A stretch of DNA of 12,430 nucleotides from Gammaproteobacteria bacterium (GTDB taxonomy: Bacteria; Pseudomonadota; Gammaproteobacteria; Xanthomonadales; Xanthomonadaceae), in assembly GCA_012510865.1 (NCBI GenBank), contig JAAZHF010000187.1:1-12430 (forward strand). The letters are read 5' to 3'. Positions 1 through 6,848 of the stretch are shown here, piece by piece. A program made the translations under genes and the position numbers. The notes below the pieces were generated by a model. The model was not told the origin of the DNA. It saw only the letters and a list, made by a program, of their open reading frames with translations, and searched no databases. The number at the start of each line of letters is the position of its first letter. Position 1 is the stretch's first letter.

Positions 1-213
1 AAGCTCGAGCGCCTCCTGCTTCAGCGGCAGGGTGACGTTGGCGCCGGCGCCGCCGCGCGCGGCGAATTCCGCCAGGCGCTTGCGGAAGCTGCCGACGTCG
101 GCGTCGATGGCCTGGTAGTCGATGCCGATGCCGGTCTCGCGGCCGAAGGCCGCGTGGATGCGCGGCGACAGCGAGTGCGCGACCGGATGCCCGAACACTG
201 CGTAGTGCTTCAT
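1..213 (-). CDS. aroE: Shikimate dehydrogenase, N-terminal part (cut by window edge)
   Basis: Only the first 71 codons lie in the window; the gene continues past base 1. The product reduces 3-dehydroshikimate to shikimate with NADPH, in the cytoplasmic route to chorismate. The N-terminus reads [20 protein letters not shown], the classic AroE opening. The SxS pair that binds shikimate is at residues 14 and 16, and GANVTLPLK places the catalytic lysine at residue 65, the same numbers as in E. coli AroE. The start ATG (213-211) is preceded by a good ribosome site, GGGAGA, a few bases upstream. It follows hemB in the same direction, with about 96 bp and a palindromic repeat between. Chorismate made through this pathway is the substrate of the XanB2 encoded 3 kb away. 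Family assignment is secure; the C-terminal NADP domain cannot be seen. Confidence 0.95.
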   Translation of the reverse strand, partial: MKHYAVFGHPVAHSLSPRIHAAFGRETGIGIDYQAIDADVGSFRKRLAEFAARGGAGANVTLPLKQEALEL

Positions 214-288
214 GACCGTCTCCCGGAAGCCTGGCGGTGCGCGATGCAACGCCCCTGTCCGGCCAGTCTACGCCTGCGGCTGGGCCGT

Positions 289-307
289 TGTGGGAGCCGC
301 TCCCACA
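289..307. repeat. REP-like palindrome between hemB and aroE
   Basis: TGTGGGAGCCGCTCCCACA is a perfect 9-bp inverted repeat around a single central base. It starts 2 bases past the hemB stop codon. The TGTGGGAGC arm is the core of REP-type elements common in Pseudomonas and xanthomonad intergenic regions. It may act as a transcript-end hairpin for hemB, although no T-run follows on the minus strand. Only one copy is seen in this window. Confidence 0.6.
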
Positions 308-309
308 GG

Positions 310-1311
<1,002 letters not shown>

Positions 1312-1320
1312 CGCCCAACG

Positions 1321-1354
1321 AAAAGGCCGGCGCCCTGGGGCGCCGGCCGGTTTT
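1321..1354 (-). terminator. Intrinsic terminator after the PA-domain metallopeptidase
   Basis: A perfect 10-bp GC stem, GGCCGGCGCC (1325-1334) with GGCGCCGGCC (1339-1348), closes a 4-base loop. On the minus strand the stem is followed directly by TTTT (complement of 1321-1324). It starts about 20 bases past the peptidase stop codon. On the plus strand it is also followed by GG then TTTT (1351-1354), so it could work both ways, but no plus-strand gene ends here. Confidence 0.85.
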
Positions 1355-1370
1355 CAACGCGATCGCGCCG

Positions 1371-2978
1371 TCAGCGCCTGGTGCACAGGGTCACGGGCGC
1401 GGCCTTGGAGCGCGGCACGAAGCCAAGGCCCCGCAGCCGCTCCACGAACGGACCGATGCAGCTGCGGTAGCCCGCGCTGCCGCTGCCATGCACGTCGCGG
1501 CACATGGCGTCCGCCGCCTGCAGGTTGGCGCCGCCGACCAGCCCGCCGATCTCCACCGCCGGGATACCCGTGTCGCAGCTGCCGCCGTTGGTGCTGGCGT
1601 TGCCCGGGTTGAGGGTCCAGCCCAGGTCCTGGAACAGGGCCGGGGTCAGGTCCAGGCGCAGGCTGGCGTCGGTATCGGAGGTGTTGTTCGGCTCCATCAG
1701 CGCGTTCGGCGAGAGGCTGGTGTCGAAGTGCGAGAACGACGAGCCGCTCGCCAGCACCGCCGGGGCATACATCAGCGCGCGGCCCTCGGCGTCGGCGCCG
1801 GCGAAGGTGTCGGGCACGTACTCCAGGGCCAGGGTCGCGCCCGGGATGCCCGCCTTCAGGATGGCGCCGTCGGCCTGGCTCACGCTGAGCGCGGGCACGG
1901 TCGCGGCGACCGAGGGATCCTCCGCCATGGTGATCACGCCGGTGGTGTTGTTGGCCACGATGACGGCGGTGGCGCCGGCGTCCTCCGCGAACTTCACCTT
2001 GATCTCGAAGGCGCAGTTGCCGCGGTCGACGACGGCGATCCTGCCGGCGTAGGCACCCGCGGGGGAGGCCACGCAGCCGAAGGTCGGGTTGGCGCTGCCA
2101 TCGTTCACGAGCACCAGCTCGCCGCTGAAGTTGGCCGGGGTGGCCGGGGCGCCGAACTGGGCCTGGCCGTACACGAACTGGCCGGAGATGGTGCCGCCGC
2201 CATTGAGGGTCGTCACCGGCGCGAGCGCGATCGGCACCTCGTCGGTGACGGCGGCGCCGGTCCAGACCAGGCCGCCGCCGGTCACCGCCGCCTGGCGCTG
2301 GGCGTTGGTCATGTCGACCCAGTCCAGGCCGGAAACGGTGTCGTGCACGAAGGTGCCGTAGATGTCGTGGCGGCCGTTGAACGGCGCGCCGGAGCTCAGG
2401 GTGTAGAAGCCCTGGAAGTTCAGGCCGTGGCCGATCTCGTGCATCACCACGTCGAGGAAGTTGATCTTCCCGGCCGGGGTGCTACCGTCCAGGCCGTAGT
2501 ACCAGCCCGAGCCCTCCAGGCAGCCCGGCGTGCCGAGGTTGGCGTTGAAGTTGCTGTTGATGTCGTCGGTGGTAGTGCCGAGGTCGCTGCCGGCCAGGGA
2601 GTTGGCGAGCGCGGCGCCGTACCAGATTTCCGTGGCCGCGGCGTTGGGGAAGTTGGCGTGGACGGTCATGGCGCCGGCGGAGCCGAGCACGCCGCTGGTG
2701 GCCGTGCAGCTCAGGGGGGTGAACTGGGCGCGCACGCGGATCTCGACGTCGCTCTCGAGCACGGCGCCCCACAGGTCGGCGGCGAACTGGTAGGCGATCC
2801 GGCGCTGCTCGCCGACGGTGGTGCCGGGGTTGCCGCCCACCGGCGTGGCCGGGGTCGGATCGTTGAGGCCGACCCCCGGGTCGTTCATGTTGACCGGGAT
2901 GATGGTCGCGGCGAAGGCGCCGCCGGCGGCGAGGGTGGTGGCGGCCGCGAGGGCGCAGGCAAGCAGGGTCTTATTCAC
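1371..2978 (-). CDS. Secreted PA-domain zinc metallopeptidase (leishmanolysin-like)
   Basis: A 535-residue exported protein. A signal peptide covers residues 1-23 (ending GGAFA). The zinc motif HEIGHGLNF is at 180-188. A PA (protease-associated) domain spans roughly 280-385, with GRIAVVDRGNCAFEIKVKFA typical of that fold and C302/C322 a likely disulfide. Further on, SHFDTSLSPNALMEP (416-430) gives a candidate third zinc ligand, H417, and Met-turn M428, as in the H...LM segment of leishmanolysins. DLTPALFQDLGW (443-454) is usual near the end of this family's catalytic domain. The tail has four cysteines (468, 493, 507, 532), suggesting a small disulfide-bonded C-terminal module. The start is GTG within GTGAATAA, overlapping the upstream gene's TAA by 8 bases, so translation is probably coupled. 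Peptidase class is well supported; substrate is unknown. Confidence 0.85.
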   Translation of the reverse strand: MNKTLLACALAAATTLAAGGAFAATIIPVNMNDPGVGLNDPTPATPVGGNPGTTVGEQRRIAYQFAADLWGAVLESDVEIRVRAQFTPLSCTATSGVLGSAGAMTVHANFPNAAATEIWYGAALANSLAGSDLGTTTDDINSNFNANLGTPGCLEGSGWYYGLDGSTPAGKINFLDVVMHEIGHGLNFQGFYTLSSGAPFNGRHDIYGTFVHDTVSGLDWVDMTNAQRQAAVTGGGLVWTGAAVTDEVPIALAPVTTLNGGGTISGQFVYGQAQFGAPATPANFSGELVLVNDGSANPTFGCVASPAGAYAGRIAVVDRGNCAFEIKVKFAEDAGATAVIVANNTTGVITMAEDPSVAATVPALSVSQADGAILKAGIPGATLALEYVPDTFAGADAEGRALMYAPAVLASGSSFSHFDTSLSPNALMEPNNTSDTDASLRLDLTPALFQDLGWTLNPGNASTNGGSCDTGIPAVEIGGLVGGANLQAADAMCRDVHGSGSAGYRSCIGPFVERLRGLGFVPRSKAAPVTLCTRR

Positions 2979-3396
2979 GGGCGGCCTCCACGGTGGTGGC
3001 GGGCCCGGCCGTGCCGTCGGCGTCGCCGTGCTGGATCACGATCGAGCCGTCCTCGCGCTGGGTCGCGGTCACGAAGGACATCATGTCTTCAGAGGTCTCC
3101 ATCGAGATGGAGCCGTCCGCGTGGCGGCGGAAGGTGCGCAGCGCCTCGGCGCGGGTCCGGGGCATCGGCTTGGCGCCGGCGGCCGGGTCGGCCGCGCGGG
3201 CGACGGGCCTGACCGCGGCGCGCAGCGCGGCCTGTTCCGCGGCGGTGGGCGCGCGCAGGCGGCCGGTGGCCGGGTCGATGGCGACCGTGACGTCGGCGTA
3301 GGACGCCGTGGCGGTGCGTGGGGCGACCGGTTCGGCCGCATGCGCGCCGAAGCCGGCGCACAGGCCGGCGAGCAGCAGCAAGGTGGTGCGATTCAT
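2971..3396 (-). CDS. Small secreted protein, post-PEP-CTERM-1-like
   Basis: A 141-residue protein with a clear signal peptide (MNRTTLLLLAGLCAGFGAHA, cleavage after residue 20). The mature part has a D-P-A-T-G-R-L-R-A-P-T-A-x-E motif (41-54), a basic middle, and paired DGS turns (94-96 and 116-118) ahead of an acidic end. This pattern resembles the small proteins annotated with a 'post-PEP-CTERM-1' domain; the match is from memory. ATG at 3396 was chosen because it opens the signal peptide and has GAGGA about 10 bases upstream. The same frame stays open further upstream without family features. Its stop overlaps the start of the metallopeptidase gene, so the two are co-expressed and may act together outside the cytoplasm, for example as inhibitor, chaperone or substrate; that role is inference. 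Confidence 0.75.
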   Translation of the reverse strand: MNRTTLLLLAGLCAGFGAHAAEPVAPRTATASYADVTVAIDPATGRLRAPTAAEQAALRAAVRPVARAADPAAGAKPMPRTRAEALRTFRRHADGSISMETSEDMMSFVTATQREDGSIVIQHGDADGTAGPATTVEAARE

Positions 3397-3404
3397 CGGA
3401 AGGT

Positions 3405-3418
3405 CCTCGAAATCGAGG
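3405..3418 (-). promoter_or_regulatory. Small hairpin covering a ribosome binding site
   Basis: CCTCGAAATCGAGG is a 6-bp inverted repeat with a 2-base centre. On the minus strand its 3' arm contains the GAGG of the ribosome site for the small secreted protein starting at 3396. Folding could mask the site, or the repeat could be a protein-binding operator. The stem is short, so this is tentative. Confidence 0.3.
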
Positions 3419-3432
3419 CACCCGGGAAGACC

Positions 3433-3464
3433 GTGGCCTTGGCCACCGTTCCCCCCGAACGGTG
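3433..3464 (-). other. Two mutually exclusive hairpins in the leader of the secreted-protein pair
   Basis: CACCGTTC (3444-3451) pairs perfectly with GAACGGTG (3457-3464) across a 5-base loop. GTGGCC (3433-3438) pairs with GGCCAC (3441-3446) across TT. The two stems share bases 3444-3446, so they cannot both form fully. They lie 40-70 bases upstream of the small secreted-protein start on the minus strand. This may be an attenuator-like leader or an mRNA-stability structure. No known riboswitch class was recognised. Confidence 0.35.
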
Positions 3465-3517
3465 CCTCCTGGTTGTCGTAGCGGAGGTGTGTTGCCGGCG
3501 GGCCGCAGTCGCCAGGG

Positions 3518-3547
3518 CCCCCGGCGGAGTCTGCAACGCGCCGGGGG
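3518..3547 (-). terminator. Possible terminator hairpin downstream of xanB2
   Basis: CCCCCGGCG (3518-3526) pairs with CGCCGGGGG (3539-3547), a 9-bp GC stem with a 12-base loop, beginning about 48 bases past the xanB2 stop on the minus strand. There is no T-run after it, so it would be a weak or Rho-assisted terminator, or simply a stable structure separating xanB2 from the secreted-protein genes. Confidence 0.35.
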
Positions 3548-3595
3548 GAATGCTCAACCTTGCAGCGCAGCAGAAACCGCCGGCGTCGCCCGGGA

Positions 3596-4612
3596 TCAGG
3601 CGGCGGCGCTGCCGTGCACGCCGTCGATCTCGACCGCGAGTTCGCGCCGGCAGATCGCCGCGTGCAGCAGCAGCCGCGGCACCGCGTCGCCGAAGCGGCG
3701 GTCGAGCGCGTCGGCCACCAGCGGCAGGTCGTGGCGATCGCGTACGTAGACCTTGAGCCGGGTGCCTGCGCCGAAGCGCGGCGGCAGCGCCGGGTCATGC
3801 GCGCGCGCCGCCTCGAGCAGCGCATCGAAGTTGGCGAAGGTCTCCTCCAGCTGCGCCAGCAGCTCGCCGTCGTGCATCGACACGTGGCCGACCACGGCCG
3901 CCGTCCCCGAAAGCAGCAGCGGCATGGCGCTGCCGTCGGGCGGCAGCATCGCCCGCGCGAAGCTGGGCGACTGCGGGCCGTAGCGCCGCGGATAGCGGTA
4001 GGCGCTCACCTGGCGCGGGTTCTCCACCGGCGTGCCGGGCGCGGTCGAGGCCAGCCAGTAGACCTGGACCACCCGCTCGCCGTCGCAGCGGCCGATCGCC
4101 GTCGCCGCCGGGAGGCTGCGCACGTCGAAGTCCCCCAGGCCCCGCGCGCGCCCGACGCAGAAGGCGCGGTAGCGCTCTTCGTCGCCGTCGCCGAGGGTGA
4201 TCGCGTCGATGTAGTTCCAGACCCGCAGCAGGTGCGGCGTCCGGCTGCCGCGGGTGAACCCGACCAGGCGCGCATAGGCGCGGCGCGCGGCCTCGAGGAT
4301 CCCGTCGTCGCCCTCGTCGACCTCGATCGCGCCGAACAGCAGCTGGCCATCGCTGGCCCAGCGCACGCCGTCGTCGCGACCGCGCATCACCGGGCCGCCG
4401 CCGCGCCACGCTTCGACCAGTCCCCGGCCGTGGGGCTCGAGCGGCACCCTGAGGTAGCGCGGGTCGGCCAGCCCGGCGGGTGCGCGGCCGCCGAAGCCGA
4501 ATGCCGCGAGCACGTCGTCGCTTGCGAGCAGCGCGGGCAGGCTGCCGGCGTCCACGTAGTCGACGCTGAGCCGGTGCCCGGGGCCGGCGGTGGACCGCGG
4601 CATCCGGCTCAC
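3596..4612 (-). CDS. xanB2: Chorismatase, XanB2 type (3-/4-hydroxybenzoate from chorismate)
   Basis: Cytosolic FkbO/Hyg5/XanB2-family chorismatase (older annotations: pteridine-dependent deoxygenase-like). Xanthomonas XanB2 converts chorismate to 3-hydroxybenzoate, the aryl starter of xanthomonadin, and 4-hydroxybenzoate for ubiquinone. Visible family blocks are PHLLRVWNYIDAI with ERYRAFCVGRA, then ENPRQVSAYRYPRRYGPQSPSFARA, then SGTAAVVGH (235-243), and CRRELAVEIDGVH near the end. The catalytic glutamate appears to be E328. C321, seven residues before it, corresponds to the cysteine of Hyg5 that FkbO lacks, and G236 of SGTA is probably the matching small residue; both favour hydroxybenzoate over dihydrodiol product (by analogy). 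The start is GTG at 4612; an ATG three codons inside is possible. Divergent from xanC across 162 bp. Confidence 0.92.
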   Translation of the reverse strand: MSRMPRSTAGPGHRLSVDYVDAGSLPALLASDDVLAAFGFGGRAPAGLADPRYLRVPLEPHGRGLVEAWRGGGPVMRGRDDGVRWASDGQLLFGAIEVDEGDDGILEAARRAYARLVGFTRGSRTPHLLRVWNYIDAITLGDGDEERYRAFCVGRARGLGDFDVRSLPAATAIGRCDGERVVQVYWLASTAPGTPVENPRQVSAYRYPRRYGPQSPSFARAMLPPDGSAMPLLLSGTAAVVGHVSMHDGELLAQLEETFANFDALLEAARAHDPALPPRFGAGTRLKVYVRDRHDLPLVADALDRRFGDAVPRLLLHAAICRRELAVEIDGVHGSAAA

Positions 4613-4774
4613 GGCCGGAGCGCCCGTGCGGGTCGCGTGGGGATGTGTTCTGCGGGGTCCTGCATTTCGCGGCGCGGGGCGGTCATGCGATCATCGGGGC
4701 GCGAATGATAGCGTGCCGCGCCCGCCCGCCTGGCGCCGACCACCCACCCGCCACGCAGCAACGGAAGCCAACGC
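4613..4774. promoter_or_regulatory. Divergent promoter region between xanB2 and xanC
   Basis: This 162-bp gap must hold promoters for both directions. On the minus strand TATCAT (complement of 4705-4710) is one base from the -10 consensus, which would give a leader of roughly 85 bases for xanB2. No convincing -35 accompanies it. For xanC no clear -10/-35 pair was found, but GGAAG (4763-4767), about 7 bases before its ATG, is a good ribosome site. No RNA gene or additional ORF is apparent here. Confidence 0.35.
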
Positions 4775-5041
4775 ATGTCCAGCCAGTCCCCTGCCGAACG
4801 CGAACTCGCCGAACTCATCGTCGAGTCGCTGAACCTCGACGACGTCGATCCGGCCTCGATCGACCCCGAGGCGCCGCTGTTCAACGCCGGCCTCGGCCTG
4901 GACTCGATCGACGCGCTGGAGCTGGCCCTGGCCGTGGGCAAGCGCTACGGCTTCCAGCTGCGCTCCGACAACGAAGAGAACCGCCGCATCTTCGCCTCCC
5001 TGCGGGCGCTGTCCGCGCACGTCGAAAGCAACCGCGCCTGA
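4775..5041 (+). CDS. xanC: Acyl carrier protein of xanthomonadin/aryl-polyene synthesis
   Basis: An 88-residue acyl carrier protein. The phosphopantetheine attachment motif is GLGLDSIDALEL (39-50), with Ser44 the modified residue, and the surrounding helix pattern is typical of ACPs. In Xanthomonas, XanC is loaded with 3-hydroxybenzoate and carries the aryl starter. Its place directly divergent from xanB2 and ahead of dehydratase, acyltransferase and exporter genes supports that role rather than general fatty acid synthesis. ATG is preceded by GGAAG at good spacing. The next gene begins 8 bases after the stop, so this is probably the first gene of the plus-strand operon. APE loci in E. coli have two ACPs; only one is seen here. 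Confidence 0.93.
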   Translation: MSSQSPAERELAELIVESLNLDDVDPASIDPEAPLFNAGLGLDSIDALELALAVGKRYGFQLRSDNEENRRIFASLRALSAHVESNRA

Positions 5042-5049
5042 GGCCCGCC

Positions 5050-5742
5050 GTGGCCGCCATGGGCCCGGCCCTGACGGTGGCGATGGCGGCGGCCTATGCC
5101 GTGCTCGCGCACCTCGCCAGTGCCACCCTCGACGACCGCTATGCCTATGCCGCCCTGCTCGCGCTGGTCGCGATGATGCTGGCCGCGGGCCTCTGGGCGC
5201 GCCGCGCCTGGGCCTGGCTGGCGCTGGTGCCCTCGCTGGCCGCCTGCCACCTGCTCCATGCCGCCGGACAGGCCGGCCTGCCGCTGCTGCTGGCGCCGGT
5301 GGTCTTCGTCGCCGCGATCGCCTGGCTGTTCGCCCGCAGCCTGTGGTCGCCGCGGGGCGCGCTGATCACGCGCATCGTCGCCGCGCTGGACGGCTCCACG
5401 CCGGCCACGCTCGCTCCGGAGCTGCTCGCCTACAGCCGCGGGCTCACCGCGGCCTGGGCACTGGCGCTGGCCGTGCTCGCGCTCGCCAACCTCCTGCTCG
5501 CCCTGGTGGCCGAACCCGGCGGACTGCTCGCGCAGCTGGGACTGCGCGCCCCGGTCACGATCACCCGCGAGCAGTGGTCGCTGTTCGCGAACATCCTCAC
5601 CTACGGCATCGTCGGCGGCTTCTTCGTCGTCGAGTTCGCGTATCGCAAGCACCGGTTCCCGGGACGGCACGGCAGCTTCGCCGGCTTCCTGCGCCAGATG
5701 GCGGGCCTGGGCCCGGCGTTCTGGCGTGATTTCCTCCGCTGA
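5050..5742 (+). CDS. Polytopic membrane protein of APE loci (COG4648-like)
   Basis: A 230-residue integral membrane protein of unknown biochemical function. Hydrophobic stretches at about 5-22, 33-50, 53-70, 77-96, 133-155 and 178-195 suggest five or six membrane spans. The C-terminal part EFAYRKHRFPGRHGSFAGFLRQM is basic and likely cytoplasmic. Similar proteins sit beside the ACP in aryl-polyene clusters. GTG at 5050 was chosen because GAGG, overlapping the xanC stop, lies 6 bases upstream; an in-frame ATG at 5059 has poorer spacing. The frame stays open upstream but there overlaps xanC out of frame and has no family features. Position and topology suggest a membrane platform for polyene assembly or lipid attachment (inference). 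Confidence 0.8.
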   Translation: MAAMGPALTVAMAAAYAVLAHLASATLDDRYAYAALLALVAMMLAAGLWARRAWAWLALVPSLAACHLLHAAGQAGLPLLLAPVVFVAAIAWLFARSLWSPRGALITRIVAALDGSTPATLAPELLAYSRGLTAAWALALAVLALANLLLALVAEPGGLLAQLGLRAPVTITREQWSLFANILTYGIVGGFFVVEFAYRKHRFPGRHGSFAGFLRQMAGLGPAFWRDFLR

Positions 5743-5767
5743 ACGGGAGCGCGGGGCGGCCATTGGG

Positions 5768-5773
5768 TATGCT
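5768..5773 (+). promoter_or_regulatory. Putative -10 element before the PlsC-like gene
   Basis: TATGCT ends 6 bases before the ATG at 5780, the same spacing as for hemB and the fabG-like gene. There is no Shine-Dalgarno before this ATG, and the 37-bp gap after the membrane-protein gene could hold an internal promoter giving a leaderless transcript. No -35 match was found. Confidence 0.3.
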
Positions 5774-5779
5774 GCGCCG

Positions 5780-6553
5780 ATGCAGCAGCGCGTGGACACC
5801 ATCGACGTCTCCGAACCCGTCGCCGTGCGACTGGCCTGGGCCGTGCACAACGGCCTCGGCTTCGCGTTCACCCTGGCCTGGACAGCCGCGTGGATCAGCC
5901 TCGCACTGCTGGTCATCGCGGCCACGGGCCGACGCGCCCTCGCCCTGCGCATGGCCGCGCGGTGCTGGGCACCCGGCCTGCTCGGCGGCGCGGGCGCGCG
6001 GCTGGTGGTCGAGGGCGCCGACGGCATCGACTGGTCGAAGCCGCGCCTGCTGGCCTGCAACCACCAGTCGGTGATCGACATCTGCGCGCTGTTCCGCGCG
6101 GTGCCGGTGCCGCTGCACTTCCTGCTCAAGCAGGAAATGGCGCGGGTGCCCTTCGTGGGCTGGTACGCGCGCGCCTGCGGCATGCTGTTCATCGAGCGCG
6201 ACAATCCGCGCGCCGGCCCGCGCCTGCGCCGCGAGGCGGCGGCGCAGCTGCGCGACGGCCACACGCTGTGCCTGTTCCCCGAGGGCACGCGCAGCCGCAC
6301 CGGCGCGGTGGCCGCGTTCAAGGGCGGTGCCTTCCAGTCGGCGATCGACGCCGGCGTCGAAGTCCTCCCGGTCGCCATCGAGGGCGCCGGCGCGGTGCTG
6401 CCTCCGGGGGGCTTCCGCGTGCGCGCGGGCACGATCCGCGTGCGCTTCGGCCAGCCGCTTTCCACCGCCGGCGGCGCGGGGGCGGCCGGCAGGCAGGCAC
6501 TGGCCGAGGCGGCGCACGCTTCGGTGGTGGCGCTCCTGCGCGGCCCGGCCTGA
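5780..6553 (+). CDS. 1-acyl-sn-glycerol-3-phosphate acyltransferase-like (PlsC family)
   Basis: A 257-residue membrane-bound acyltransferase. Family motifs are NHQSVID (94-100, the NHxxxxD catalytic block), LLKQEMARVPFVGW (115-128) and FPEGTRS (166-172, the phosphate-binding block), followed by the hydrophobic VLPVAIEG strand (195-202). An N-terminal hydrophobic segment (about 27-48) probably anchors it to the inner membrane. In APE loci such an enzyme is thought to move an acyl or polyene chain onto a lipid; the acceptor is not known from sequence. ATG at 5780 gives a normal family N-terminus. An upstream GTG at 5726 would add 18 residues and overlap the previous gene by 17 bases; neither start has a strong ribosome site. 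The next gene starts 16 bases after the stop. Confidence 0.88.
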   Translation: MQQRVDTIDVSEPVAVRLAWAVHNGLGFAFTLAWTAAWISLALLVIAATGRRALALRMAARCWAPGLLGGAGARLVVEGADGIDWSKPRLLACNHQSVIDICALFRAVPVPLHFLLKQEMARVPFVGWYARACGMLFIERDNPRAGPRLRREAAAQLRDGHTLCLFPEGTRSRTGAVAAFKGGAFQSAIDAGVEVLPVAIEGAGAVLPPGGFRVRAGTIRVRFGQPLSTAGGAGAAGRQALAEAAHASVVALLRGPA

Positions 6554-6569
6554 GGATTCCGCACGTTCC

Positions 6570-6848
6570 ATGCACTTTGTCGTCGCGCACAGCCATCCCT
6601 GCCTTCCGGGGCACTTCCCGGGCCGCCCGCTGGTGCCCGGCGTGGTCATCCTCGACCACGTCCTCGCTGCGATCGAGGCGGGACACGGGCCGCTGGGCGC
6701 GCTGCGCCTGCCGCAGGTGAAATTCGCCAGCCCGCTCCTGCCCGGGGAGACCGCCGAGGTCGTGCTGGAAGGCGCCGCGCCGCGCTGGCGCTTCCGCGTG
6801 CTGCGCGGCGACGTCCTGGTCGCCGCCGGGGACGTGGCGCTACCATGA
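6570..6848 (+). CDS. ApeI-like 3-hydroxyacyl-ACP dehydratase
   Basis: A 92-residue single hot-dog protein of the FabZ/FabA type. The signature GHFPGRPLVPGVVILDHV (14-31) carries the catalytic His15 and an acidic partner at Asp29, an aspartate as in FabA where FabZ enzymes have glutamate. It would dehydrate 3-hydroxyacyl-ACP to the enoyl form during polyene building. It is shorter than FabZ (about 150 residues), as ApeI proteins are. In the E. coli APE system ApeI is reported to work with ApeP, and an ApeP-like protein is encoded at 10762-11208. The stop overlaps the next start as ATGA, indicating coupling. The start is the first ATG in frame before the conserved region; its ribosome site is weak. 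Confidence 0.88.
   Translation: MHFVVAHSHPCLPGHFPGRPLVPGVVILDHVLAAIEAGHGPLGALRLPQVKFASPLLPGETAEVVLEGAAPRWRFRVLRGDVLVAAGDVALP

Noticed and set aside
1488-3212. 574-codon plus-strand open frame opposite the metallopeptidase
   Set aside because: The translation is Gly/Ala/Arg/His/Val-rich without motifs, while the minus strand has a signal peptide, HEXXH and PA domain.
3397-3595. Known riboswitch (c-di-GMP-I, SAH, glycine classes considered) in the leader region
   Set aside because: Stems are present, but the conserved single-stranded core sequences of these classes could not be found.
3397-3825. N-terminal extension of the small secreted protein into the xanB2 region
   Set aside because: The signal peptide begins at the ATG at 3396. 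The extension has no family features and overlaps the xanB2 3' end in a different frame.
4645-5049. Upstream extension of the COG4648-like membrane protein frame
   Set aside because: It would run through the whole of xanC out of frame and gives an Arg/Pro-rich sequence; GTG at 5050 with GAGG upstream explains the real start.
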